A stretch of 64,000 nt of DNA. It comes from Prescottella agglutinans (GTDB taxonomy: Bacteria; Actinomycetota; Actinomycetes; Mycobacteriales; Mycobacteriaceae). Below the pieces are notes generated by a model. The model searched no databases and was not told where the DNA came from. It saw only the letters and a list, made by a program, of their open reading frames with translations. Position numbers and translations under genes: made by a program. Positions 45,570 to 54,328 of the stretch are shown piece by piece. The stretch lies in assembly GCF_004011865.1 (NCBI RefSeq), contig NZ_RKLP01000008.1, forward strand, positions 186,001-250,000, given 5' to 3'. How positions within the stretch are numbered: the stretch's first letter is position 1; every line of letters begins with the position of its first letter.

Positions 45570-47449
45570 CCGCCCGGGAACCGACGGAACGACAAGGCCG
45601 ACACCACATCCGCTTCACGTCGGGCGCATCGGTGTCGCCCGACGCGACCGGATTCGCCCACCTCGTCGACGACGGGGGATATCCGTGGGCCGTGCAGCGA
45701 TTCCTGTCGGGCCGGCACGGCAGCACGGACCGTCGTGTGGAACTACCCGTGCCCGGTCCCGTCACACGGATCGTGCACTCGGCGGACAGTCTGTGGCTCG
45801 CGTGCCAGATCGCTCCCTACGGCAGCAACCGCACCCAGGTGTGGGTCGTACGAACCGACCCGCACGACCGCTCGGCGCGCCTTGTCGGGTCGCAGCACGC
45901 GGCATCGACCGAGCTGATCGGATGGGACGGGAACCGGTTGGCGCTCACCGCAACCGACGAGGAGGGCGTGGCGGAGGCGCGGTTGGTCGATCCGCACACC
46001 CAGGACGCCGTCGTGCTCGATCGCCGTGTCGGCAGCGTCCTCGTCGACGCGTGGGCCGGATCGGCGCTGCTGCGGGTGGGCCCCCGCGGGCACCGCGAAC
46101 TGCTGCTGCACCGCGACGACGGCAGCCGGATCCCGATGCTGCCGTCGGACTTCGGGTCGACCACCGATGCCGGCGTCATCCTCGACGACCATCGCATCCT
46201 CGGTGTGCTCGGCCAGCACCGGTCGCCGTGGGCGTCGAGCGAAGGCGAACCGGACAAGTACGTCCGCGCGCTCGTGCGCAGCGACAACGGTGCGGAGTTC
46301 GCGCGGCTGCTGGGAGTTGCCGCCTCCGAGCGAGGCGTCTCCTACCGGGTTCTGGCCGAGCGGGACAACTGCGGACTCGACGAGTTCGTCGTCAGCGACG
46401 ATCACGCCACCGTGGCCCTGCTGTGGAACTACAAGGGGCTGAGCGAGTTGCAGATCCTGCATCTCGCGGACGGCACGCTCGACTCGCCGATCCGGTTGCC
46501 GGGGCTGGTGGCATCCGAGCTGAGCATCAGTGCCGACGGCTCGTTGCTGGCGGTCACGGTGCAGGGCCCCGGGATGCCGCCGTCGGTGGAGATCGTCGAC
46601 CCGCGAACGGGCGAGTGGGGTCCGGTGGAACCGGCGCGGACCCGGATCGCCCGGGCCGACGCCCCGATGCTCGTCGAGTTCACCGCGCGCGACGGGCTAC
46701 CCCTGACCGGGTGGCTGTACCGTGCGGGCGGGGACGGCCCCGGGCCGGTGATGCTCTGGTTCCACGGTGGGCCGGAGCTTCAGGAACGCCCGGGATACAG
46801 CGACTACTTTCCCGCGCTCGTCGACGCCGGCATCACGGTCTTCGCGCCCAACGTGCGCGGCTCGGGCGGATTCGGCCGCACCTTCATGCATGCCGACGAG
46901 CGGTACGGCCGATTCGCCGGCATCGACGATGTCGCGGACTGCGTGCGCTACGCCGTCGACAACGGATTCGCCGACCCCGCGCGGATCGCGTGCGCCGGGC
47001 ACTCGTACGGCGGGTACCTGACGCTGGCGGCACTCACGTTCCACCCCGACTTGTTCGCCACGGGCATCGCCATCTGCGGCATGAGCAACCTCGAGACCTT
47101 CTATGCGGACACCGAGCCTTGGATCGCGGCCGCCGCCTATCCCAAGTACGGGCATCCGGAGCACGACCGGGAACTGCTGGCGGAACTGTCGCCGATCCAC
47201 CGCGTCGACGCCCTGAAGGCGCCCCTCCTCGTGGTGCACGGCGCCGCCGACACGAACGTGCCGGTCAGCGAGTCCGAACAGATGGTGGCGGCCGTGCAGG
47301 CTCGGGGCGGCGCCGCCGAACTCCTGTTGTTCGGCGACGAGGGCCACGACATCACCAAGCGTGAGAACCGGGACACGCTCGCGAAGACCATGGTGAACTG
47401 GCTGACCAGCCGGCTGGCCCGGGCCGGCGCCCCGGTGTCGGCGATCTGA
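45566..47449 (+). CDS. S9 family prolyl-oligopeptidase-type peptidase
   Basis: 627 residues from the GTG at 45566, which overlaps the preceding stop by 4 bp. An N-terminal beta-propeller-like region (about 15-370) is followed by an alpha/beta hydrolase domain with nucleophile Ser480 in GHSYGGY, Asp562 in HGAADTNVP and His594 in GDEGHDI. S9 enzymes cleave short peptides; the propeller excludes proteins. No signal peptide, so cytoplasmic. In a peptide-osmolyte pathway it could recycle the product, which is inference. The classical trio uses an M42 peptidase here. Confidence 0.88.
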   Translation: MTAREPTERQGRHHIRFTSGASVSPDATGFAHLVDDGGYPWAVQRFLSGRHGSTDRRVELPVPGPVTRIVHSADSLWLACQIAPYGSNRTQVWVVRTDPHDRSARLVGSQHAASTELIGWDGNRLALTATDEEGVAEARLVDPHTQDAVVLDRRVGSVLVDAWAGSALLRVGPRGHRELLLHRDDGSRIPMLPSDFGSTTDAGVILDDHRILGVLGQHRSPWASSEGEPDKYVRALVRSDNGAEFARLLGVAASERGVSYRVLAERDNCGLDEFVVSDDHATVALLWNYKGLSELQILHLADGTLDSPIRLPGLVASELSISADGSLLAVTVQGPGMPPSVEIVDPRTGEWGPVEPARTRIARADAPMLVEFTARDGLPLTGWLYRAGGDGPGPVMLWFHGGPELQERPGYSDYFPALVDAGITVFAPNVRGSGGFGRTFMHADERYGRFAGIDDVADCVRYAVDNGFADPARIACAGHSYGGYLTLAALTFHPDLFATGIAICGMSNLETFYADTEPWIAAAAYPKYGHPEHDRELLAELSPIHRVDALKAPLLVVHGAADTNVPVSESEQMVAAVQARGGAAELLLFGDEGHDITKRENRDTLAKTMVNWLTSRLARAGAPVSAI

Positions 47450-47465
47450 CGGGGGTGCCTCGAGG

Positions 47466-48596
47466 ATGCCTATCGATCACGACCGGCTCGTCGCGTGGCG
47501 GCGGGATCTGCACACCCACCCCGAACTGTCCTTCTCGGAATTCCGGACGACCGCACTGGTGCACGATCATCTGCGCTCGCTGGGACTCGATCCGGTGATC
47601 CTGCCCGGCGGGACGGGACTGTGGTGCGACGTCGGCCCCGACACCCGGACGTGCGTCGCGTTGCGGGCCGACCTCGACGCGCTCCCGCTGACGGAGACCA
47701 CCGGGGTGCCCTACGCCTCCGCGATCGAGGGCGTGTGCCACGCGTGCGGGCACGACGCGCACACCGCGATGCTTCTCGAAGCCGCGACCGTGCTTGCCGC
47801 CGAGCCCCCTCCGCAGCGGGTGCGGTTGATCTTCCAGCCCGGCGAGGAAACGACCCCGGGGGGCTCCCTCGAGGTCGTGGCGGCGGGCGCACTCGAGGGC
47901 GTCTCGCGGATCTTCGCCCTGCACTGCGCACCACAACTCGAGGTCGGCAAACTCGCCACGCGCGCGGGCCCGATCACCTCGTCCGGTGCCATGCTCACGG
48001 TGCGGTTGTCCTCCGCGGGCGGACATTCGGCGCGTCCGCACCTGACGGGCGATCTGATCCACGCCGCGGCCGTGCTGGTGACCGGGCTGGCGTCGGTGCT
48101 CGATCGCCGGATCGACGCTCGGACCGCCACCGTCCTGACATGGGGACGGATCCAGGCCGGCCGGGTCGGCAACGCCATTCCGGAGTCGGGGGAACTGGTG
48201 GGCACCCTGCGCAGCGCGGCACACGAGACGTGGGCCACGGTGGAACCGCTGGTGCGGCGCGCCGTCGCAGACCTCCTCGCCCCCTACGGCGTCGACCACG
48301 AACTGGACTACGTGCAGGGCGTGCCGCCGGTGGTCAACGACCCCGAGGCCACCGGCGAGCTGATCTCCGCGATCGCGTCCGTCGTGGGGCTCGAGAATCT
48401 GGCCGAGGCCGGACAGTCAAGCGGCGGCGAGGACTTCGCGTGGTATCTCGAACACGTCCCGGGCGCCATGGCACGCCTGGGCGTCTGGGACGGCAGCAGC
48501 CCGCGACACGACCTGCACACCCCGGACTTCGACCTGGACGAGCGCGCCCTCGGGTACGGGGTGCGCACGCTGCTCGCCCTCGCCTACGGCGGGTAG
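47466..48596 (+). CDS. M20 family amidohydrolase
   Basis: 376 residues. Motifs DLHTHPELSFSE (14-25) and CHACGHDAHT (91-100) with Cys/His/Asp metal ligands, and the later SSGGEDFAWY segment, are those of the M20D amidohydrolases (hippurate hydrolase, N-acyl-amino-acid or N-acetyl-diaminopimelate deacylases). It removes an acyl group from an amino acid or small peptide, using two metal ions. Lies 16 bp after the S9 gene; fourth gene of the unit. A deacylase would suit turnover of an N-acetylated dipeptide. Confidence 0.9.
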   Translation: MPIDHDRLVAWRRDLHTHPELSFSEFRTTALVHDHLRSLGLDPVILPGGTGLWCDVGPDTRTCVALRADLDALPLTETTGVPYASAIEGVCHACGHDAHTAMLLEAATVLAAEPPPQRVRLIFQPGEETTPGGSLEVVAAGALEGVSRIFALHCAPQLEVGKLATRAGPITSSGAMLTVRLSSAGGHSARPHLTGDLIHAAAVLVTGLASVLDRRIDARTATVLTWGRIQAGRVGNAIPESGELVGTLRSAAHETWATVEPLVRRAVADLLAPYGVDHELDYVQGVPPVVNDPEATGELISAIASVVGLENLAEAGQSSGGEDFAWYLEHVPGAMARLGVWDGSSPRHDLHTPDFDLDERALGYGVRTLLALAYGG

Positions 48597-48683
48597 TCCG
48601 AGCCTCGATCCGTTCCGCCGGAAACCATCGATTCGGTATGCCATGCTGGGGCGCGTCAACGCAGCGCGAGCAGGGGGTCGGCT

Positions 48684-49307
48684 TTGGGGTTCTACACGGA
48701 TCGGATCGTTCCGCGCCTGGTGGACGTCTCGTGTGGGAACTCGCTGACCGAAGCGTCGAGGAAGCGGGTATGCGCGGGCCTTCACGGTCGCGTGATCGAG
48801 ATCGGGTTCGGTTCGGGTCTCAACGTCCCCTTCTACCCGGAGGCCGTCGATTCCGTCAGCGCCGTCGAACCGGCCGACGAAGCGTGGAGGCTGGCGCGTG
48901 AACGGCTCGCTCACGCCAGTGTCCCGGTCGAGCGATCGGGACTCGACGGTCAGTCACTTCCGTTCTCCGACAACACCTTCGAAACCGCCCTGTCCACGTG
49001 GACGATGTGCACCATCCCCGACGTCCATGCCGCGTTGAACGAGGTGCGGCGAGTCCTGAAACCCGGCGGCACCCTCCATTTCGTCGAGCACGGACTCGCG
49101 CCCCACCCGAAGGTTCAGCGCTGGCAGCGCCGGCTCGAGCCGATCCAGAAAGTCGTCGCCGGCGGTTGCCACATCACGCGCGAGATTCCCGACCTCATTC
49201 GGGCCGCAGGCTTCGAGATCCGTGACCTGGACACGTTCTACGAGAAGGGTGCGCCGAAGATCATGGGAGCCCTCTCACTCGGGGTCGCAGAGCCCATTGC
49301 TGATTGA
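48684..49307 (+). CDS. Class I SAM-dependent methyltransferase
   Basis: 207 residues, TTG start at 48684 with AGGGGG 6 nt upstream. SAM motif VIEIGFGSGLNVPFY (about 32-46), motif II around SALSTWTMCTIPD, motif III LKPGGTLHFVEHGLAP. The opening DRIVPRLVDVSCGNS and the FVEHG pattern match a widespread actinobacterial type (UbiE/thiol- or lipid-methyltransferase-like). Substrate unknown. It lies 87 bp after the M20 gene; inclusion in that operon is uncertain. Confidence 0.85.
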   Translation: MGFYTDRIVPRLVDVSCGNSLTEASRKRVCAGLHGRVIEIGFGSGLNVPFYPEAVDSVSAVEPADEAWRLARERLAHASVPVERSGLDGQSLPFSDNTFETALSTWTMCTIPDVHAALNEVRRVLKPGGTLHFVEHGLAPHPKVQRWQRRLEPIQKVVAGGCHITREIPDLIRAAGFEIRDLDTFYEKGAPKIMGALSLGVAEPIAD

Positions 49308-49366
49308 GCGCCGACGCCGTCCGGGTCCGATGCCGGTCACGTCACACCGGGAGATGCGCCGGCCGA

Positions 49367-49789
49367 TCACGTGATGGTCAGAGTGCCGGCTGACGCTGTG
49401 ACCGTTCGAGGCTGAAGTGGCTGTCGTGCCGGACCTCGGACGACGGAGCCGTCCGCTGCGGAGAATCGGCTGTTGTGGCAAGGGCACTCGACGGCACCGT
49501 CCCGAACCCCCATCACCAGGCAACCCTGGTGCGTGCAGACCGCCGAGAAGGCCTTGAAGACGCCGCTCTCGGGTTGCGTGACGACGACCTTGCTCGCAGT
49601 CAGGACGATCCCGCCCCCGAGGGGGACGTCGGAGGCGGGTACCTCGATCGGATCACTGATGGTGGTGCTCGCGTCGCCCCCACTCGTTCCCGAACTGCAG
49701 GCAGTGGCGGCGAGTCCGCAGGCCGCGCAGGCGGTGATCAAGAAGGCGCGCCTCGGAACCTCCGTCCGGGTGTCACTCACGGACTTCAT
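49367..49789 (-). CDS. Exported Rieske 2Fe-2S lipoprotein
   Basis: 140 residues from the ATG at 49789; a longer frame to 49846 exists. N-terminus VPRRAFLITACAACGLAATAC combines an RR pair with a lipobox LAATAC (lipidated Cys31), suggesting Tat export and lipid anchoring. Rieske motifs VCTHQGC (Cys85, His87) and CPCHNS (Cys102, His105) hold the cluster, with Cys90/Cys104 able to form the usual disulfide. Small soluble Rieske proteins act as electron carriers at the membrane outer face; no oxidase partner is adjacent. Divergent from the sulfatase operon. Confidence 0.9.
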   Translation of the reverse strand: MKSVSDTRTEVPRRAFLITACAACGLAATACSSGTSGGDASTTISDPIEVPASDVPLGGGIVLTASKVVVTQPESGVFKAFSAVCTHQGCLVMGVRDGAVECPCHNSRFSAADGSVVRGPARQPLQPRTVTASAGTLTIT

Positions 49790-50048
49790 CCTCACTTCGA
49801 CATTCGGCCGCCGACGAGCGGCGTAACGATCGTCCAGCGCCCCCAACGTGGCCGGACACTACCAGCGCGGCGGATCGTTCCGAATCCCTGGATGCGAGAA
49901 AGCGACGGAACGCACAGCTGCGTCCTTCATCCGGTACGGGTGATGTGACACCGGGCATCGCCGGGAACCCTGATCCGAGGACTGATCGCACGCCACGAGC
50001 GGGCCCGGGGAACGGTCACGCCGTGCCGAACGGACGAGGAGACTGGTG

Positions 50049-51587
50049 ATGCCGGATTCGAAGCCGAACATCGTGGTTATCTGGGGAGACGACATCGGGA
50101 TCACCAATCTCAGTTGCTACAGCGACGGGATCATGGGTTACCGGACGCCGAACATCGACCGCCTCGCGGACGAGGGCATGAAGTTCACCGACTCCTACGG
50201 GGAACAGAGTTGCACCGCGGGGCGTGCCTCGTTCATCACAGGTCAGAGCGTGTATCGGACGGGGATGAGCAAGGTCGGGATGCCCGGTGCCGACATCGGC
50301 CTGTCCGCGGAGGACCCGACGATCGCGGAACTGATCAAGCCGCTCGGGTATGCGACCGGACAGTTCGGTAAGAACCACCTCGGTGACCTGAACAAGTACC
50401 TGCCGACCGTGCACGGGTTCGACGAGTTCTTCGGCAACCTCTACCACCTCAACGCCGAGGAAGAGCCGGAGCTCCCGGACTATCCCGACGCGAAGCTCTA
50501 CCCCCGCCTGTACAACCTGCAACGGCCGCGGGGCGTCCTCCGCTCGTGGGCCACCGAAGAGGACGATCCCACCGAGGATCCGCGCTTCGGCCGCGTGGGG
50601 CGGCAGAGGATCGAGGACACCGGTCCGCTGACCAAGAAGCGGATGGAGACCATCGACGACGAGATCGCCGATGCGGCTGTCGACTTCATCCGGCGCCAGC
50701 ACGAAGCGGAGACACCGTTCTTCCTGTGGGTGAACTTCACCCACATGCACCTGCGCACGCACACGAAGCCGGAAAGCCTGGGGCAGTCGGGCACCTGGCA
50801 GTCGCCGTACCACGACACGATGATCGACCACGACAAGAACGTCGGTCAGGTCCTCGACGTCATCGACGAACTGGGCCTCGCCGAGGACACGATCGTCATC
50901 TACAGCACCGACAACGGCCCGCACGCCAACACGTGGCCGGACGGCGCGACCACTCCCTTCCGCAGTGAGAAGGACACCAACTGGGAAGGCGCCTTCCGGG
51001 TTCCGCAGGTGATCAGGTGGCCCGGCAGGATCCCCGCGGGGGTGGTCTCCAACGACATCGTCCAACATCACGACTGGCTGCCCACGTTCCTCGCGGCGGC
51101 CGGTGACACGGACATCGTCGACAAGCTGAAGCAGGGGCATGCCGCCGGGGACAAGACGTTCAAGGTCCACATCGACGGCTACAACCTGCTGCCGTACCTC
51201 ACCGGGGAGGTCGACAGGAGCCCGCGCCGCGGCATGGTCTACTTCTCCGACGACTGCGACGTGCTGGGCGTGCGGTTCGAGAACTGGAAGATCGTCTTCA
51301 TGGAGCAGCGGGCGACGGGCACGCTGGGGATCTGGGCGGAACCGTTCACGGAACTGCGGGTCCCGAAGCTGTTCAACCTTCGCACCGACCCGTACGAGCG
51401 GGCCGATTCGACGTCGAACACTTACTGGGACTGGTTCCTCGACCACGACTACATCGTCTTCTACGGCACCGCGATCGGTACCGCCTTCCTCGACACGTTC
51501 AAGGAGTTCCCGCCGCGGCAGGAGCCGGCCACCTTCACGATCGATCATGCAGTGAAGAAGCTGCACGCCTTCCTGGCGAGGGACTGA
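50049..51587 (+). CDS. Arylsulfatase-like enzyme with variant formylglycine motif
   Basis: 512 residues; ATG at 50049 is preferred, with GAGGAG 7 nt upstream (an in-frame GTG at 50046 is closer). Calcium ligands Asp14-Asp15 in VIWGDDIG, then the modification site SCTAGRASFITGQ with Cys55. The canonical signature is C-x-P-x-R; here Ala replaces Pro, the C-x-A-x-R form known in some sulfatases. The later YSTDNGPH gives further metal ligands. No signal peptide. First gene of an operon ending in a formylglycine-generating enzyme. Confidence 0.9.
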   Translation: MPDSKPNIVVIWGDDIGITNLSCYSDGIMGYRTPNIDRLADEGMKFTDSYGEQSCTAGRASFITGQSVYRTGMSKVGMPGADIGLSAEDPTIAELIKPLGYATGQFGKNHLGDLNKYLPTVHGFDEFFGNLYHLNAEEEPELPDYPDAKLYPRLYNLQRPRGVLRSWATEEDDPTEDPRFGRVGRQRIEDTGPLTKKRMETIDDEIADAAVDFIRRQHEAETPFFLWVNFTHMHLRTHTKPESLGQSGTWQSPYHDTMIDHDKNVGQVLDVIDELGLAEDTIVIYSTDNGPHANTWPDGATTPFRSEKDTNWEGAFRVPQVIRWPGRIPAGVVSNDIVQHHDWLPTFLAAAGDTDIVDKLKQGHAAGDKTFKVHIDGYNLLPYLTGEVDRSPRRGMVYFSDDCDVLGVRFENWKIVFMEQRATGTLGIWAEPFTELRVPKLFNLRTDPYERADSTSNTYWDWFLDHDYIVFYGTAIGTAFLDTFKEFPPRQEPATFTIDHAVKKLHAFLARD

Positions 51588-51592
51588 TCGCC

Positions 51593-52552
51593 GTGGCCGA
51601 CACTCTGGAATCGTGGGTGGACGGGGAAACCAGGTCCGCCATAGTCGATTTCGTCGAGAGGGTGACCGAGGTGGGCGGGTCGGACTACGTCGAACCCGTG
51701 GCGCGAGTCGCGGTGTTCGACAACGACGGCACGCTGTGGTGCGAGCAGCCGATGCCCATCCAGTTGGATTTCACGATCCGACGGCTGGCCGACATGGCGG
51801 ACCGCGATCCGTCGCTGAGGTCGCAGCAGCCGTGGAAGGCGGCGTACGAGAACGACACGCACTGGCTCGGCGCCGCCATGGTGAAGCACTATCACGGCGA
51901 CGACGCGGATCTGAAGCTGTTGATGGGGGCGATCACTCGGGCGTTCGGCGAGGTGACCGTCGAGGAGTACGACGCCCGCGTGACCGGCTTCTTCGGTGCC
52001 GCGGATCATCCGACACTGGCTCGCCCGTATCGCGGGTGCGGGTACACGCCGATGGTCGAGTTGCTGCGCTATCTGGAGGCCAACGGGTTCACCACCTACA
52101 TCGCCTCGGGCGGCGATCGGGATTTCATGCGCCCGATCGCCGGGGAACTGTACGGGGTGCCGCCGGAACGCATCATCGGCAGCGCCCTGGGTCTCTCGTA
52201 CCGGGAGGGCGAGGGCACGACCGACCTGCTCTACAAGGCCGCGATGGACTTCTTCGACGACGGCCCGGAGAAGCCGGTGCGGATCTGGAGCCGGATCGGT
52301 CGGCGCCCGATCCTGTCGGTCGGCAACTCCAACGGCGACCTTCCGATGCTCGCGTTCTCCGAACTGCCCGGGGTGCCGGCGCTGCGGTTGTTGATCCACC
52401 ACGACGACGGCGACCGGGAGTTCGACTACGTCGCCGGAGCGGAGGACGCGCTCGATCACGCGCGTCGCAACGACTGGACCGTGGTGAGCATGAAGAATGA
52501 CTGGCACGAGGTGTTCACTCCCGACACCGCTCGAGCGCAAGGGGTCCTTTGA
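51593..52552 (+). CDS. HAD family hydrolase (phosphoserine-phosphatase-like)
   Basis: 319 residues, starts 5 bp after the sulfatase stop. HAD motif I FDNDGTLW with Asp43 and Asp45, motif II in TYIASGGDRDFM, motif III/IV in ILSVGNSNGDLPML. The nucleophile and acid Asp are present, so it should be an active phosphatase. Its place between a sulfatase and the sulfatase-maturing enzyme, with a 4-bp overlap at the 3' end, suggests a role on the same substrate or a phosphorylated product, which is inference. Confidence 0.88.
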   Translation: MADTLESWVDGETRSAIVDFVERVTEVGGSDYVEPVARVAVFDNDGTLWCEQPMPIQLDFTIRRLADMADRDPSLRSQQPWKAAYENDTHWLGAAMVKHYHGDDADLKLLMGAITRAFGEVTVEEYDARVTGFFGAADHPTLARPYRGCGYTPMVELLRYLEANGFTTYIASGGDRDFMRPIAGELYGVPPERIIGSALGLSYREGEGTTDLLYKAAMDFFDDGPEKPVRIWSRIGRRPILSVGNSNGDLPMLAFSELPGVPALRLLIHHDDGDREFDYVAGAEDALDHARRNDWTVVSMKNDWHEVFTPDTARAQGVL

Positions 52553-53490
52553 ACACCGACACCGACACCGTCATCGCCACCGAACTCCGCCAGGTTCCGG
52601 CCCAGACCTTCACGATGGGCTCGGAGCAGCACTATCCGGAGGAGGGTCCGGCGCACCGTGTCCGGGTGGACGCGTTCGCCATCGAGACCCGGCAGGTGAC
52701 CAACGCCCAGTACGTGCGCTTCGTCGCGGACACCGGCTACGTGACCGTGGCCGAGCGCCCGCTGGATCCCGCGGAGTATCCCGGGGCGCCCGTCGAGAAT
52801 CTCGTGCCCGGATCGATGGTCTTCGTCAGAACCACTGGGCCGGTGGATCTTCGACACCTCAGCCAATGGTGGCGGTGGACGCCCGGAGCATCGTGGCGGA
52901 ATCCGGAGGGCCCGGGGTCCTCGATCGACGGCCGTGAAGACCACCCCGTGGTCCACGTCGCCCACGAGGACGCCCGGGCCTATGCGGAGTGGGCCGGACG
53001 CGCCCTGCCCACCGAGGCACAGTGGGAAGCGGCGGCGCGCGGCGGCCTCGACGGCGCCGAGTTCACCTGGGGCGACCACGCCGAATCGAGCGGGCAGAGG
53101 CTCGCGAACTTCTGGCACGGCGACTTTCCCTGGCGCGCCGATTCCGGGTACGGCACCACCGCGGCGGTCGGCAGCTACCCGGCCAACGGGTACGGGCTGT
53201 TCGACATGGCCGGCAACGTGTGGGAATGGACCGACGACTGGTACGGAGAACGCCACGTCGACTCGGCCGGTTCGTGCTGCGCACCGCTCAACCCGCGCGG
53301 GCCCGAGATGTCGCAGAGCTTCGACAGTCGTCAGCCCCAGTTCCGGGTGCCCCGCAAGGTCATCAAGGGCGGCTCGTTCCTGTGCGCCGACAGCTACTGC
53401 CGCCGCTACCGTCCCGCCGCACGGCGACCGCAGATGGTCGACACAGGCATGAGCCACATCGGTTTCCGCTGCGTCGCCGACTCCGTGTAA
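52549..53490 (+). CDS. Formylglycine-generating enzyme (sulfatase maturase)
   Basis: 313 residues, TTG start overlapping the HAD stop (TTGA). FGE-sulfatase fold with PAQTFTMGSEQHYPEEGPAHRV near the start, NVWEWTDDWYG in the middle, and the copper/active-site Cys279 and Cys284 in GGSFLCADSYCRRYRPAAR, spaced five apart as in Streptomyces FGE (Cys272/Cys277). It oxidises the sulfatase Cys to formylglycine with O2. It probably serves both sulfatases of this window. Confidence 0.94.
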   Translation: MNTDTDTVIATELRQVPAQTFTMGSEQHYPEEGPAHRVRVDAFAIETRQVTNAQYVRFVADTGYVTVAERPLDPAEYPGAPVENLVPGSMVFVRTTGPVDLRHLSQWWRWTPGASWRNPEGPGSSIDGREDHPVVHVAHEDARAYAEWAGRALPTEAQWEAAARGGLDGAEFTWGDHAESSGQRLANFWHGDFPWRADSGYGTTAAVGSYPANGYGLFDMAGNVWEWTDDWYGERHVDSAGSCCAPLNPRGPEMSQSFDSRQPQFRVPRKVIKGGSFLCADSYCRRYRPAARRPQMVDTGMSHIGFRCVADSV

Positions 53491-53505
53491 TCGGTCCGCG
53501 GATCG

Positions 53506-54309
53506 TCAGGCGGAGAGCAACTGCTCCGCCGAGACCAGGGCGGCGGCGACGGCGCGGGCGGCGTCGAGCACCAGCGGCGCGCACCGCTCGAGGCGTGCGG
53601 CCTCGGGGAGGCCGCCGCACAGCGACAGCGCGGCGACCGTCCCGCCGTCGACCCGGATCGGCGCGCCCACGCATGCGACTCCGGCGGTCGACTCGCCCCG
53701 GGCGAACGCCACCCCGCGTCGGGTCCGGGCACGGCCCAGGTCTCGGTGCAGCGCGGGCAGGTCCGGGATCGTCCGATCGGTACAGCGCCGCAGCGCCGTC
53801 CCGTCGTACATGCGGTCGACGTGCTCCGGGACCAGGCCCGCCAGGATCGCCTTTCCGGCGGCCGTCGCGTGCGCCGGAACCCTGCCTCCGACACGGGCAT
53901 TCGACGGTGAGGAGGGGCGTGCGCCGATCCGGTCGAGGTACAGCAGTTCGGCGCCGTCGAGGACGCCCAGGTGCACGACCAGGCCGGTCCGGTGGTGCAG
54001 GTCGTTGAGGGTCGGAGCGGCGGCCGCGCGGATCTCCCCGTGTCCCGCGCCCCCGCCGAGGCGGTGCAGGCGCGGGCCCAGGTGATAACCGCCGGGGGAG
54101 TGCTCGACCCATCCCAGACGCAGCAGCGAGTCGAGGATGCGGTGCACCGTCGAACGCGGCAATCGGGTGCGGCGGGCCAACTCCTCCAGGGGGACCCGCG
54201 CCGAGAACCCGCCGAAGGCGTCGAGGATGACCGTCATTCGATCGACCATCGACGGCGGCACCACCCGCTCCGACGACGTGAGAAGCGTTCCCTGATCGAG
54301 TGTCGTCAC
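53506..54309 (-). CDS. IclR family transcriptional regulator
   Basis: 267 residues from the GTG at 54309 (GGAAGGA upstream). N-terminal winged helix (about 20-80) with MVDRMTVILDAFGG and LEELARRTRLPRSTVHRILDSL, and a C-terminal IclR effector domain with HATAAGKAILAGL and ARGESTAGVACVGAPIR. Same strand as and 19 bp after the SDR gene, so probably co-transcribed and regulating it. Convergent with the FGE gene. Confidence 0.92.
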   Translation of the reverse strand: MTTLDQGTLLTSSERVVPPSMVDRMTVILDAFGGFSARVPLEELARRTRLPRSTVHRILDSLLRLGWVEHSPGGYHLGPRLHRLGGGAGHGEIRAAAAPTLNDLHHRTGLVVHLGVLDGAELLYLDRIGARPSSPSNARVGGRVPAHATAAGKAILAGLVPEHVDRMYDGTALRRCTDRTIPDLPALHRDLGRARTRRGVAFARGESTAGVACVGAPIRVDGGTVAALSLCGGLPEAARLERCAPLVLDAARAVAAALVSAEQLLSA

Positions 54310-54328
54310 GACCGTTCCTTCCGTCGGG

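Noticed and set aside
43785-48596. Asparagine-synthase-like protein as part of a nonribosomal peptide or lasso-peptide cluster
   Set aside because: No adenylation, thiolation, precursor-peptide or leader-peptidase gene is nearby, and the match to the NAGGN-type amidotransferase is better.
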